48,832 bases of DNA from Methylobacterium adhaesivum (GTDB taxonomy: Bacteria; Pseudomonadota; Alphaproteobacteria; Rhizobiales; Beijerinckiaceae), in the NCBI RefSeq assembly GCF_022179065.1, contig NZ_BPQD01000041.1, positions 1-48,832 of the forward strand, in the 5' to 3' direction. Position numbers and translations under genes: made by a program. Shown here in pieces: positions 1-8,492 of the stretch; position 1 is the stretch's first letter, and each line of letters starts with the position of its first letter. The notes beneath the pieces are model-generated. The model saw only the letters and a list, made by a program, of their open reading frames with translations, was not told where the DNA came from and did no database searches.

Positions 1-55
1 GTATCGAACAAAAAGCCCGCCCGGCTCCAGTCGTGGCGGGCTTTTTGTTCGATAC
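1..55. terminator. Bidirectional intrinsic terminator
   Basis: Two perfect 21-bp inverted arms (1-21 and 35-55) surround a 13-nt loop. The inner stem is GC-rich (AAGCCCGCC/GGCGGGCTT) and each strand ends in a T run, so it can stop transcription from either side. It probably ends a gene lying left of the window. Seen directly in sequence; function inferred from the classic stem plus T-tract form. Confidence 0.85.
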
Positions 56-264
56 GCCCCACGTGCTCCGCCTAGCTCTGTGCGTTCCAGCCCCGCTCTT
101 GCTCCAACCGACCGCATCGACGAGCCAGCCGGCTCGCGGCAAAATCGTCCAGCGGCTCACCGATCTGGCCAATGATCGTTGCGTCGGGGAACCGGAGCTG
201 ACGCTACAAACCGGAAAAGCAGGGGGGACGTTCGGTGTCGTTGCAGATGCACGAGCGAGCTGCC

Positions 265-594
265 TTAGCCCGACGCCTGTCGGAATGGTTGCGAAGGCTG
301 GCCCGTGTCGTTGTCGGCGGTCGCCGGTCCCGATTCCGATCCCGCCGGGCTCCTCGACTCTTCCGCTTCAGCCACGAGCAAGATTTGTTCGAGGAGGGAG
401 GGCAGCTCGACGCCGTACTCCTTCAGCAACAGCCCCGCCTCGCAGAGCGAGCGGATATGATCATCGGGAACCGGGCGCCGCAAAAGCTGCGCATTCAGCA
501 CCTGATCCGCCAGGAGCGTCGCAAGGCGAGCGACCTCGTCGATGCGCTCGAAAGCGACATCGATGGCGGGCATCGAGGGAGAAGCTGCACCCAT
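265..594 (-). CDS. Hypothetical protein, 109 aa
   Basis: A 109-codon frame on the minus strand preceded by a GGAG ribosome-binding motif about six bases before the ATG. The product is acidic and mostly helical in look: residues 10-75 are rich in Leu, Ala, Glu and Asp, and the last 30 residues are Ser/Pro/Gly-rich and probably disordered. No signal peptide, membrane segment or known motif is recognised. It stands alone between the terminator at 1-55 and a gene-poor stretch. The good start site and biased composition argue for a real gene, but overlapping frames on both strands are also open, as is common in high-GC DNA. Confidence 0.5.
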   Translation of the reverse strand: MGAASPSMPAIDVAFERIDEVARLATLLADQVLNAQLLRRPVPDDHIRSLCEAGLLLKEYGVELPSLLEQILLVAEAEESRSPAGSESGPATADNDTGQPSQPFRQASG

Positions 595-1217
595 GTTGTT
601 CTCCGTTCGCTTCGGCGGAGCCTAAGATTGCTCCTATTCTACCAGTGAGTACGCCGGAACCTTCATCCGCCCATTTGAACAAGAGGACACCTGGGCTACC
701 CATTTCGGCTTCGACGTCGTGAGGCGCCGGACCGAGGAGGGGCGCGCTTCGTGTTTGAGGAGTGCGCCCCGTTCCTGGCGCCCCAGGAAGCCGAGATGCT
801 GACGGTATGTGAACGACGGCCCCGCCGCCCGATCCGATCACATGCCGGCGGGGCGTCCATCTCACGCGTGAGCCGGCAGGCAACGCGGCTCGACGCCAAC
901 AGCGATAGGCGAGTTCGTGCCTTGGAGAATTTAGTCCATGGCGCATCCTCGCAGCATGGTGGTCGACGGTACCACCATGCTGCGGGATCGAACACAGAGG
1001 ACATCCGTGATCGTACCAATGCCATCGTTTTGAAGCGAAGCGCCTTCGACAGACGTTTCGCAGGCTGTTGTCCGGAGCCGACCCAAGCTCCGTTCGAACC
1101 AGAACATCAGGTGCGTATCGACACGTCCGGAACTGAAGTGCGTCGCTATATCTTTAGCAGACAGAGGGAAACAGACCTGATCCCAGGTTTGCGCTGTGAA
1201 GGAGCTTAGAGACCACG
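595..1217. other. Gene-poor stretch with one strong hairpin
   Basis: About 620 bases in which no frame has both a convincing start and a recognisable product; the several open frames overlap on opposite strands and look like GC-driven shadows. The only structure seen is the long inverted repeat at 945-988, listed separately. Confidence 0.5.
945..988. repeat. Long inverted repeat in gene-poor DNA
   Basis: Arms 950-963 and 971-984 are perfectly complementary over 14 bp (core GCATGGTGGT/ACCACCATGC) with a 7-nt loop, and pairing extends outward through ATCC/GGAT after a one-base bulge. No T tract follows on either strand, so an ordinary intrinsic terminator is unlikely. It could be a REP-like repeat, a protein-binding site or part of a structured RNA. 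Confidence 0.6.
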
Positions 1218-1475
1218 ATGATGACCCGTATCGCTGCTGCCGCTTCTGCCGTCGTGCTTGGCGTTGCTTCGATCTCGTCCACAATGGCCACTGAGCGCCC
1301 AGCCCGCTATACTTCGTTTAGTTCCAATTCTGAAGTCATGGGTTCGATAGATATCGTCCCGCAGACGCGCACGCCTTTCGATTGCCCAATGAGTTCGGCT
1401 GCCGAGGGCAACGCGAACCAGCAGAACTTCCTGGTCCAGCAGTATGGCCAGACCTCGGGCGGAAACCGATGCTAA
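1218..1475 (+). CDS. Small exported hypothetical protein, 85 aa
   Basis: Starts at ATGATG after an AAGGAG motif about 11 bases upstream. Residues 1-25 form a signal peptide: a basic start (MMTR), an Ala/Val-rich core and a probable cleavage after the TMA motif. The mature part is about 60 residues, Ser/Asn/Gln-rich, with two Cys (near residue 56 and at the C-terminus) that could pair in the periplasm. No family is recognised. Its stop codon overlaps the start of the next gene (ATGCTAA), and a terminator follows at 1632, so the pair forms a two-gene unit. Confidence 0.6.
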   Translation: MMTRIAAAASAVVLGVASISSTMATERPARYTSFSSNSEVMGSIDIVPQTRTPFDCPMSSAAEGNANQQNFLVQQYGQTSGGNRC

Positions 1476-1597
1476 GTCGCTTGAGGAAGGGCCTGTCCTT
1501 AGCTCTGACAGGGGTCTCGTACCTCATGGCCGGCGCATTTCTCGCCGGTTTGATCTTTACCATTTTTGGGACGGCCCAGGCCATGATCGGTCTGTAG
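1469..1597 (+). CDS. Small single-pass membrane protein, 42 aa
   Basis: The ATG at 1469 overlaps the stop codon of the upstream gene in the pattern ATGCTAA, which implies translational coupling. The 42-residue product has a basic N-terminus (MLSRLRKG) followed by one hydrophobic helix (about residues 9-36) and nothing else, typical of a small inner-membrane protein. A strong terminator lies 35 bp after the stop. No family is recognised. The frame is also open upstream of 1469, but the overlap and the membrane-like composition favour this start. Confidence 0.55.
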   Translation: MLSRLRKGLSLALTGVSYLMAGAFLAGLIFTIFGTAQAMIGL

Positions 1598-1631
1598 AGA
1601 TCTCCCGAAACCGCATCACAGTACGGGACCA

Positions 1632-1657
1632 CGGCGGAGCGAAAGCTCCGCCGTTTT
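1632..1657 (+). terminator. Intrinsic terminator of the 1218-1597 pair
   Basis: A perfect 9-bp stem, CGGCGGAGC (1632-1640) with GCTCCGCCG (1645-1653), closes a GAAA (GNRA) tetraloop and is followed by TTTT. Textbook rho-independent terminator on the plus strand, directly after the two coupled small genes. Confidence 0.9.
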
Positions 1658-1708
1658 CGTATTCGTCCATGCGGCAACGGATTGACCTTGCCCCTTGTTT
1701 GCTCCCGT

Positions 1709-2580
1709 TCATAACCAGAGTCCGTTCTGGTTCTGGTCCTGCTTGGACCAGGCTGCAAACGCGTTCGGGGTGAGCCCGCCGAGGCTCGTGTGAGGGCGGC
1801 AGGTGTTGTCGTCCACCTCATGCCTCGATGAGGGTCCGGGCCGCCGGCAGGCTCCGGACGAGATGCTCGTTCAAGCACTCGTCGCGCAAGCGCCCGTTCA
1901 AGCTTTCAACGAAGCCGTTCTGCTGCAGCTTGCCGGGCGCGATGTCATGCCACTCGACTGCACGCACTTCCTGCCAGAGCAGGATGGCGTGCGAGGTCAA
2001 CTGGGCGCCGTTGTCCGACACGATCATCAACGGCTTGCCCCGGCCCGCGATGATCCGGTCGAGTTCGCGCGCCACGCGCCAGCCGAATAGCGACGTGTCG
2101 ACCACCAGCGCCAGGCACTCCCGCGTGCAGTCATCGATCACGACGAGGATGCGGAAGCAGCGTCCGTCGTTGAGCGTGTCGGACACGAGCCGAAGGCGGG
2201 CGCGAAGCGACCAATTCGACGCTCCAGCCCTGGTTCGGCTCTTGCGGCACAGCGGCCAGCGCTCGCGTGCCGAGAGTTCGTTTGCGCCCACCCCGCCTGC
2301 GCACCGCCAGCCGCTCCTCCGATAGAGGCGGAACAGCTTCTTGTAGTTCAGCGTGAGGCCTGCCCGTCGCAGCAGAATGAGCAGGCGCCGGTAGCGAAAG
2401 CGACGACGCTCGCTGGCCAGGCTGCGTAGGCGTACCCGCACGGCCGCATCGTCACCACGGGTCGAGGCGTAGCGGTACGTCTTCGGCTCAAGGCCAATCA
2501 GCCCGCAAGCGCGACGTTGGGAATAGCCTTTCTCCTCGATGACCCAGCTCACGGCTGTTCTCCGTGCGCCGGGCGTCAGA
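1709..2580 (-). pseudogene. IS3-family orfB DDE transposase (frameshifted)
   Basis: The catalytic subunit of the IS3-type transposase (rve integrase core). The DDE triad is visible as [15 protein letters not shown] and the Glu of [13 protein letters not shown]. The N-terminal part ([15 protein letters not shown]) is the usual orfB helix-turn-helix region. The frame stops early at 1818 because about two bases are missing after LIEA; the normal C-terminus (CRPHTSLGGLTPNAFAAW to LWL-stop) is readable in the next frame down to 1709. It is therefore a recent but inactive copy. Confidence 0.75.
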
Positions 2581-2843
2581 AGTTTTTCCCAGCGCCTCGC
2601 GCAGCGTCGCCACGTCGAGCATCGCCTCGGCCAGGAGCTTCTTGAGCTTGCCGTTCTCCTCGTCGAGCGCCTTCAGACGTAACGCGTCCGACACCTCCAT
2701 GCCGCCGAAGCGCGAGCGCCACGTGTAGAACGTCGCGTCGCTGATGCCGTGGCGACGGCAAATCTCAGCAACCGGCAACCCGGCTTGCTGCTCCTTCAGG
2801 ATGCCGATGATCTGCCCTTCGCTGAACCGGTTCTTCTTATCAT
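2488..2843 (-). pseudogene. IS3-family orfA (broken)
   Basis: Encodes the DNA-binding subunit of an IS3-type transposase. The core reads RFSEGQIIGILKEQQAG, then a helix-turn-helix (GISDATFYTWRSRFGG) and a leucine-zipper-like helix ([15 protein letters not shown]). The likely start ATG at 2843 is out of frame with this core by one missing base (ATGAT-AAGAAG), and near 2585 the A run is one base short of giving the usual NF-stop ending, so the frame runs on to 2488. Two lesions make it a pseudogene, unless the second reflects the programmed slip known in this family. Confidence 0.7.
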
Positions 2844-2902
2844 CCGTCTCTTACTCGACGGACCCTAGCTTCAGAAGGAGGGCAAGCCAGGGGGCAAGGT
2901 CA

Positions 2903-3246
2903 ATGCCCATGGTGGTGGAGGAACTGCGGCACGTGCCATCGCAACGGCGCATCGGCCCGATGATCGTCTGCAAAACGACGGGACGTCCGTGGCGGGCTCG
3001 GCAGTTTCGGGAAATCTGGCGAGAATGCACGCACGCGGCCGGCGTTCCGGACGGCGTGTGGAACATGGACGCGCTGGCCGGCGGAATCACCGAGGGCTCT
3101 GACGCGGGCGCGGACAGCGTGCGCCTGCAGCACGCGGCGACCCACACGAATACCAGCACCACGAGCGCTACAATCGCGACGGGCTGTCCAAGTTGAGGAA
3201 GGTGTCACATTTGGGGGTGATCAGCCACTTCGCGAATGGGGCATAA
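2903..3246 (+). pseudogene. 3' remnant of a tyrosine recombinase
   Basis: The frame beginning MVVEELRHVP after the IS end reads as the C-terminal catalytic part of a phage-type integrase: PMIVCKTTGRPW, then VWNMDALAGGITEGSDAGAD, then HAATHTNTSTT. One base appears to be missing near 3163; past it the sequence continues in the next frame as RYNRDGLSKLRKVSHL and ends in TAA at 3246. The tyrosine of RYNRD would be the nucleophile. The N-terminal two thirds are absent, apparently lost with the arrival of the adjoining IS. It lies just outside the left att site and is probably a trace of an earlier island at the same tRNA. Confidence 0.7.
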
Positions 3247-3306
3247 ACACCCGATTCCAACGAAATTCCAACTGATCGAAGGCATTGCCTACTAAGGCTC
3301 TGAAAT

Positions 3307-3354
3307 GTTTGGTGGGTGCACAAGGGTTCGAACCTTGGACCCGCTGATTAAGAG
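3307..3354. repeat. attL: left copy of 48-bp att core
   Basis: Identical over 48 bp to 24140-24187. It consists of the tRNA-Lys 3' half from the anticodon loop to the CCA end plus three downstream bases. To the right of 3354 the sequence is unrelated to a tRNA, so this is a displaced fragment and not a gene. Together with the right copy it defines an element of about 20.9 kb. Seen directly; the att role is inferred from the repeat, the tRNA location and the adjacent integrase gene. Confidence 0.92.
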
Positions 3355-3505
3355 ACATCGGAAGCGGTCCGGTACTGTCCGCTTGCGTCCCCTTCCGGCC
3401 AGCCGAAGTCCGACGCAAGATACTGTTCTGATTGATTTTTCTGATTGACCCTCTTTCTTTCGTGGCCAGGGGGAGGCAGAGGCGGGCATCTGTGATACCT
3501 CTCTC

Positions 3506-3525
3506 TGCACCCCCCACTGCACCCC
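3506..3525. promoter_or_regulatory. Paired TGCACCCC boxes, probable integrase arm sites
   Basis: Two direct copies of TGCACCCC (3506-3513 and 3518-3525, 12 bp apart) lie between attL and the integrase ATG at 3534. The same box occurs twice directly and once inverted just inside attR (24055-24095). Short repeats at both ends of an element fit arm-type binding sites of a tyrosine recombinase; being immediately upstream of the int start they could also autoregulate it. Confidence 0.65.
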
Positions 3526-3533
3526 AAACTCGC

Positions 3534-4727
3534 ATGCCCCGTCGCGCCACTTCCGACAATCTTGTCCGTCTGACGAAAACGCTCATTCCGACGCTGAAGA
3601 TCGGTGAGGGACAAACCGAGCGCGTGGTCTGGGATACTGAGACCCACGGGCTCGGCTTACGCCTTCGCCGGAGTGGCAATGCGGCATGGGTTGTCCGCCC
3701 ACCACGGAAGGGAGGAGCCTCGCGCATCTTCACGCTGGGGTCGGTCACGGTGCTGTCCCTGACGGACGCGCGGAAAGCCGCCGCCGACCGGATGGCCAGT
3801 GCGACCCTCGGCGTCGATCACCATGCGGAGCGGGCGGCGGCTAAGGCTCGAGCGGCAGTGACCTTCGGCAGCGAGCTGCCGCGCTACCTTGCACGTGCGG
3901 AAAGCCGCCTCCGGGCATCGAGCTTCAGGGATGTGCGGCGGTATCTAGACGTACAGGCCCAGCCGCTCCACGGCTTGCCGCTGGCGGATATCCGCCGGGC
4001 ACACGTGGCTGCCTTGCTCGGCAGCATAGCGGAGACCTCCGGCCCGTTCGCGTCCAACCGGGCGCGGGCGGCCCTCTCGGCCTTCTTCACGTGGATGGTT
4101 GGCGAAGGCTTGACCGAGACCAATGCTGTCATCGGCACCAACAAGGCCACGGCCGAGACGGCCCGAGACCGCGTACTCAACGATACGGAGCTGGCGGCCG
4201 TATGGCGGGCTACCGCCGAGCCCCGCGACTTCGACCGGATCGTGCGCCTGCTGATCCTCTTGGGTCAGCGTCGCCAAGAAGTCGCCGCGATGCGGTGGTC
4301 AGAACTAGACCTCCAGGGTGCGGTGTGGCGCTTGCCAGCCGAGCGCACGAAGAACAAACGCCCGCATGATGTTCCCTTGTCGGCCGTCGCCCTGGAAATC
4401 TTGGCCGGGGTGCCCGAGCGGGAGGGTCGAGACCTCTTGTTCGGCGAGCGGAAGGGGCCTTTCTCCGGGTTCACCAAAGGCAGGATGGGGATCGAAGAAC
4501 GCTCGGGGGTGACCGACTGGCGCATCCACGATCTTCGCCGGTCTTCCGCCACCGGCATGGCCGGCATCGGCGTGTTGCCTCACGTCGTGGAGGCGGTGCT
4601 CAACCATGCGTCTGGGGCGAAGACCGGTGTAGCGGGGATCTACAATCGCGCATCGTATGCGACCGAGAAGCGTGCCGCGCTCGACGCATGGGCGGTCTAC
4701 GTCCTGAAGCTTGCGGGCACAGGTTGA
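3534..4727 (+). CDS. P4-type tyrosine recombinase (integrase)
   Basis: Catalyses site-specific integration and excision of the element at the tRNA-Lys gene. The frame is open from 3432, but the ATG at 3534 gives a 397-aa protein that begins in the family manner, with the N-terminal DUF4102-like domain (IGEGQTERVVWDTETHGLGLRL, split here by residue order around 20-45), a core-binding SAM-like domain (about 100-190) and the catalytic domain (about 205-390). Catalytic residues are visible: Arg246 in GQRRQEV, His332 and Arg335 in IHDLRRSSAT, His358 in LNHASG and the nucleophile Tyr370 in IYNRASY. Nothing essential is missing, so it should be active. It sits 180 bp inside attL and points into the element. 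Confidence 0.93.
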   Translation: MPRRATSDNLVRLTKTLIPTLKIGEGQTERVVWDTETHGLGLRLRRSGNAAWVVRPPRKGGASRIFTLGSVTVLSLTDARKAAADRMASATLGVDHHAERAAAKARAAVTFGSELPRYLARAESRLRASSFRDVRRYLDVQAQPLHGLPLADIRRAHVAALLGSIAETSGPFASNRARAALSAFFTWMVGEGLTETNAVIGTNKATAETARDRVLNDTELAAVWRATAEPRDFDRIVRLLILLGQRRQEVAAMRWSELDLQGAVWRLPAERTKNKRPHDVPLSAVALEILAGVPEREGRDLLFGERKGPFSGFTKGRMGIEERSGVTDWRIHDLRRSSATGMAGIGVLPHVVEAVLNHASGAKTGVAGIYNRASYATEKRAALDAWAVYVLKLAGTG

Positions 4728-4904
4728 CCGCTTTCGCCTGATTTTGTCCTTGCGTGCCCGCTTATGGGTCCATAGATAGCGCGTAGTATCAAATTCATAG
4801 TGAACATTGCGGGTCCGCGGCTGGGTGCGGGCTAGCGCAAGGCCCCGGACTACCGCGCGGGCCGATCCCCAGCTCTCCTTAGAACCCGAGAGCTGGAGGC
4901 TGTC

Positions 4905-5135
4905 GTGCAACAGAGCATGACCACGGGCGAAGTGCGCCCCCACGAAACCCCCACGACCGACAGGATCGTACTGCGCCTGGACGAAGCATGTGCCGAGGCG
5001 CGCATGTCCACCCGCACCATGCGCCGCCTGCGAGAGGCAGGTCGCGGGCCGCGCGTGGTCCGCATCTCCGACAGGCTCATTGGCGTGCGTCGTGCCGACC
5101 TCGACGCTTGGCTGGAGAGCCGGACCGCCAGGTAG
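4905..5135 (+). CDS. AlpA-like helix-turn-helix regulator/excisionase
   Basis: A 76-aa protein with a MerR/AlpA-type winged helix (about residues 22-72): LDEACAEARMSTRTMRRLR, then RISDRLIGVRRADLDAWLE, the pattern of excisionase-family DNA-binding domains. The GTG at 4905 has GGAGG five bases upstream, which is better placed than for the ATG at 4917. In P4-like elements and PICIs such a protein follows int and controls int expression or excision; its position 180 bp after the integrase fits that role. The target site is not known. Confidence 0.7.
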   Translation: MQQSMTTGEVRPHETPTTDRIVLRLDEACAEARMSTRTMRRLREAGRGPRVVRISDRLIGVRRADLDAWLESRTAR

Positions 5136-5378
5136 GGGGCGACGCGCGGCCGCATCGATGGCCGTTGTCGCTCGGCCTCGCCCTGACGCGGGCGGTCGAT
5201 CAGTCGTGCCTCGAGGTGGGAGCAGGGCAATGAAGTCGACCTACTTCCTCGGTGGAGTTGACCCCAATCTACTAGCAAATTCTGTCAATATTTGTCTCTT
5301 GTAGGCAGATATATCGCCTCCCATCTATACTTTGGGCTGGCTAACTTCATCCGGTCCGATCCTGTCGAGGGGGAAGAC

Positions 5379-5576
5379 ATGACGAAGACCAACAACATCG
5401 ACACCAGCCCCGAGCTACTCGTTAGCCTGCCGAAGGCGGCGAAGATGCTCGATCTCAGTGCGCGGAGCATTCGCCGGCACTTCGATCTTGTGAAGATCGG
5501 GGGCGCCGTCCGGGTGCGCGTCGCGGACATCCAGAAGAAGATCGACAGCACAGGACAGCAGAGCAATGCCGCGTGA
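5379..5576 (+). CDS. Small helix-turn-helix protein, 65 aa
   Basis: Begins at the ATG at 5379 after a GAGGGGGA ribosome-binding motif; an upstream in-frame start at 5292 is less likely. The core (LVSLPKAAKMLDLSARSIRR, then HFDLVKIGGAVRVRVADIQKKI) is a helix-turn-helix of the HTH_17/excisionase type. Its stop overlaps the start of the next gene by 11 bases, so the two are cotranslated. It probably regulates the early replication operon that follows, but this is inferred from position only. Confidence 0.6.
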   Translation: MTKTNNIDTSPELLVSLPKAAKMLDLSARSIRRHFDLVKIGGAVRVRVADIQKKIDSTGQQSNAA

Positions 5577-5874
5577 ACCACTCATCATCGGAGAAATGAT
5601 CCACCACACCCCCGAGGGCGACATTGCGGAGCCCATGGCACTGGCGACCCAACGGCGCGAAGCCAAGCGCGGGAAGTACACCTTCTTGGTGGTGCAGTGC
5701 CCTCTCTGTGGCGAGCTGCACGAACACAGTGACGGGGACGGTTCCCGAGTGCCCCACTGCGCGGGTCGCAAGCCGTTCTCAGGGGAATACTACGTCATCG
5801 GCGCCGATCAACATGCCGTTCCGGCGACCACGCCTTATCCGAAACTGAAGAAGCCCCTCAAGCGAGCGGCGTGA
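5566..5874 (+). CDS. Small putative zinc-binding protein, 102 aa
   Basis: Overlaps the upstream HTH gene and lies 71 bp before the primase-helicase. Residues 40-68 contain CPLCGELHEH and a later PHC, a possible zinc ribbon with Cys45, Cys48, His and Cys ligands (numbering approximate). The C-terminus is basic (KLKKPLKRAA). No named family is recognised; small zinc-ribbon proteins of this kind are common in phage and satellite early operons, where they may assist replication or regulate transcription. Confidence 0.6.
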   Translation: MPREPLIIGEMIHHTPEGDIAEPMALATQRREAKRGKYTFLVVQCPLCGELHEHSDGDGSRVPHCAGRKPFSGEYYVIGADQHAVPATTPYPKLKKPLKRAA

Positions 5875-5945
5875 CCAGGCAAACGAAGGGGCCAGGTGCG
5901 ACCAACACCTGACCCCGGATCACATTTCACAGGACAACTTCTCTC

Positions 5946-8492
5946 ATGAATATGACCATTCCGCCCTCCGAAAGCAACAACACCAAGGGCTTTCTCAGCG
6001 AGCTTTTCCAGGGCGCCGAGGCGGGCTTCGTCACGATGTGGCTCAAGCTCAGCAAGACCGAGAGCGAGACCTACACGTTCCCCGTGACCGACCTGGAGGG
6101 CGCCGCCGCGAAGCACGATGAGCTGCGCGTGCGCGGTGATGTCTACGTCTGCCGGGGTCTCCAGGAGAAGGCACCGGCGGCCGGTGAGCGCGGGAAGGAA
6201 GCGGGCATCATCTTCGTCGGCGGCCTGTTCGCCGACATCGACACCCGCGAAGGTCCGCATTCGACCCCGGCGGCCGAGCTGCCGGCCGACGCCAACGAGG
6301 CCCTGAAGCTCATCGCGGAGGCCAAGCTGCCCCCGCCGACGCTCCTGGTCCACACGGGCGGCGGCTGTCACCCGCATTGGCTCTACGCCCACCCGGCCAT
6401 GATCCTCACCCCGGAGGAGCGGTCGGCGGAGAAGATGCTGTCCAGGGCCATCCAGAAGCGTCTGCGCGACACCTTCAAGGCCCACGGCTACGTCCTGGAC
6501 GGCACCGCCGACCTCACCCGTGTCTGCAAAGCGCCGGGCTCACTGAACCACAAGACCGCCCCGTACCTGAAGTCGGTGACCCTCATCCACCAGGGTGGGC
6601 GGTACGACCGGGCCGAGCTGGCCGAGATGCTGGCCCCGGACCTCGCCATGGCGTCGCGTGGCGTCCCCGGCGCCGGCAAGGGCACTGTTGCGGAGATGAT
6701 CCGCGCAGAGGCGACGAAGGCGCACCTGGTCTCGGGCAAGGCCAAGCCAGACGAGTTCGCCCCGGTCCTGGCCGGCTGCGCCTTCATCCAGCACTGCGAT
6801 GTAGTGCAGGAGAAGCTGATCGAGCCCTGGTGGTACAGGATGGTCGGTGTCGTGGCCCGCACCGTGAACGGTCGCCGTTGGGTCCACGAGATGTCCAAGC
6901 GTCACCCGGACTACACCTTCGAGGAAACGGAGACGAAGATCGACCAGGCGCTGGAGGCCGCGACCGGGCCGACCTGGTGCAGCACCGTGGCGGACGGCGA
7001 CGCCACCTCACCCCCGTTCGAGGGCTGCGCGCGATGCCCCTTCAGGGCCGCTATTCGCACCCCGCTTGCTCTGGCCAACCAGGGCCGCGCCATGGCCGCC
7101 ATCCAGCAGGGTGTGGTGTTCGTAGTGAAGGGGCGCAGCTACCTGCACCTCGCGAGCGGCGAGAAGCTGGACCCGGAGGAGTTCGGCGACAGCGTGAAGT
7201 CCAAGATCGGGTCCGCGCCGCACGACGCCCTGATGAAGTCCCCGACCATGCCGAAGGTGATGCACCGGGACTACCGGGCCGGGGTGGCGCAGCTCGTCCT
7301 GCCCGAGCCAGACGGCACCTTCTCGGTGAACCTCTGGCAGCGCGGCGGCGTGGAACCGGCGGCCGGCGACTACCAGCCGATCCTGGACTTCTTCGCACGG
7401 TTCCTCCCGGACACGTGCTCACGTGAGCACGTGATCCAGTACCTGGCGCACCTGATCCAGCACCCCGGCGAGAAGATAGAGCACGGCATCATCGTCACGG
7501 GCGGCTACGGCACCGGCAAGAGCACCCTTCACCGCATCGTTGTGACCATGATCGGTGCCAAGAACGCCCGCAAGATCGAGGGCGTCGAGCTGGGCCAGGA
7601 GTGGACGGCTCGCCTGGTGGACGCGAAGGTGCTGATGATCGAGGAGGCCCACCACGGTGAGCGCCTGGAGGTGTTCGAAAAGACGAAGACATTGCTGACG
7701 GAGGAGTTCTACTACGCCCACGACAAGAACGTGCGCCGCTTCCGGGGCCGGACCCCGCGCGGCATGTTCCTGGCGTCGAACGATGCTGCCCCGATGGTCC
7801 TGCCGCGTGGTGACCGCCGCTGGTTCGTCTGCGCCACCCCCGAGACCCCCGATACGGAGGAGGAGAAGATGGTCAACCGGACCTTCTTCAAGCGGCTCCA
7901 CGACCGGCTGGACCAGGACGACAGCCTGGTGGCGGCTTTCGCGGAACACCTGCGCACCGTCTCGCTGGAGGGCTTCAACGCCAAGGGTGCGCCGCCCATG
8001 ACGAAGGCGAAGGAGGTGGCGACGGAGGAGAGCCGTACACCAACGGCGCAGGTTTTGGCTGAGCTGATCCAAGCCGGCGCCTATCCACTCCACCGGGACA
8101 TCGTTGAGGTGAAGGAGGTGGTCGGTGCCCTGAAGGCTTCGACATGGGTGACCAATCTGGGGCGCCTGAACCCCCGGTCAGTCGCGAAGGCGATGCGAGA
8201 CGTGGGCGCACGTCAGGTGAATATGGATGGCGATGACCACATGGAATTGGTCATCGGCGGCGGAAAGAAGGTCCGCCCTTGGGCAATCCGCAGCGTCCCC
8301 CATTGGCGCACCGCATCCCGTGAGGATCTGAAGGGTGAGTTTTTGCGGCCGGTTGGTGATGCCGGGCCTAACGTGACCACTGCGTTCATGGATGCTCAAC
8401 TCAAGCGGAAGCTCGAAGACGAGGCAACGGCACGGCGAGATGCACTATTCCAGCGGATGATCGAGGAGGCGGCTTCGGAGAGCTGTCCGTGA
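5946..8492 (+). CDS. Primase-helicase (AEP primase fused to D5-like SF3/AAA helicase)
   Basis: An 848-aa replication initiator. The N-terminal half carries archaeo-eukaryotic primase motifs: FADIDT with Asp97 and Asp99 as metal ligands and HPHW with His144. The middle has a Cys-rich patch (FEGCARCPF). The C-terminal half is a helicase of the DUF5906/virulence-E type with Walker A GGYGTGKST (about 519-527, Lys525) and Walker B VLMIEEAHH (Glu566). Such fused proteins replicate P4-like satellites, PICIs and some plasmids from a nearby origin; the palindromic repeat cluster that begins in its stop codon is the obvious candidate. The protein appears complete. It is preceded by the overlapping pair at 5379-5874, probably one operon. 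Confidence 0.85.
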   Translation: MNMTIPPSESNNTKGFLSELFQGAEAGFVTMWLKLSKTESETYTFPVTDLEGAAAKHDELRVRGDVYVCRGLQEKAPAAGERGKEAGIIFVGGLFADIDTREGPHSTPAAELPADANEALKLIAEAKLPPPTLLVHTGGGCHPHWLYAHPAMILTPEERSAEKMLSRAIQKRLRDTFKAHGYVLDGTADLTRVCKAPGSLNHKTAPYLKSVTLIHQGGRYDRAELAEMLAPDLAMASRGVPGAGKGTVAEMIRAEATKAHLVSGKAKPDEFAPVLAGCAFIQHCDVVQEKLIEPWWYRMVGVVARTVNGRRWVHEMSKRHPDYTFEETETKIDQALEAATGPTWCSTVADGDATSPPFEGCARCPFRAAIRTPLALANQGRAMAAIQQGVVFVVKGRSYLHLASGEKLDPEEFGDSVKSKIGSAPHDALMKSPTMPKVMHRDYRAGVAQLVLPEPDGTFSVNLWQRGGVEPAAGDYQPILDFFARFLPDTCSREHVIQYLAHLIQHPGEKIEHGIIVTGGYGTGKSTLHRIVVTMIGAKNARKIEGVELGQEWTARLVDAKVLMIEEAHHGERLEVFEKTKTLLTEEFYYAHDKNVRRFRGRTPRGMFLASNDAAPMVLPRGDRRWFVCATPETPDTEEEKMVNRTFFKRLHDRLDQDDSLVAAFAEHLRTVSLEGFNAKGAPPMTKAKEVATEESRTPTAQVLAELIQAGAYPLHRDIVEVKEVVGALKASTWVTNLGRLNPRSVAKAMRDVGARQVNMDGDDHMELVIGGGKKVRPWAIRSVPHWRTASREDLKGEFLRPVGDAGPNVTTAFMDAQLKRKLEDEATARRDALFQRMIEEAASESCP

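Larger units (their letters stand above)
1683..2902 (-). mobile_element. Degenerate IS3-family element (IS407-group-like)
   Basis: About 1.22 kb bounded by imperfect inverted repeats beginning TGACCTTGCCCC: one at 1683, the other reading in from 2902 on the minus strand. It carries the usual orfA (helix-turn-helix plus leucine-rich helix) and orfB (DDE integrase) on the minus strand. Both frames are broken by small indels, so it is inactive. The flanks show no matching target duplication, and the right end abuts the truncated recombinase at 2903, which suggests that an IS-linked deletion removed the left part of that gene. Confidence 0.8.

Noticed and set aside
3307-3354. Second tRNA-Lys gene on the left
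   Set aside because: Only the 3' half from the anticodon loop is present; the 5' half is unrelated sequence. It is an att remnant.
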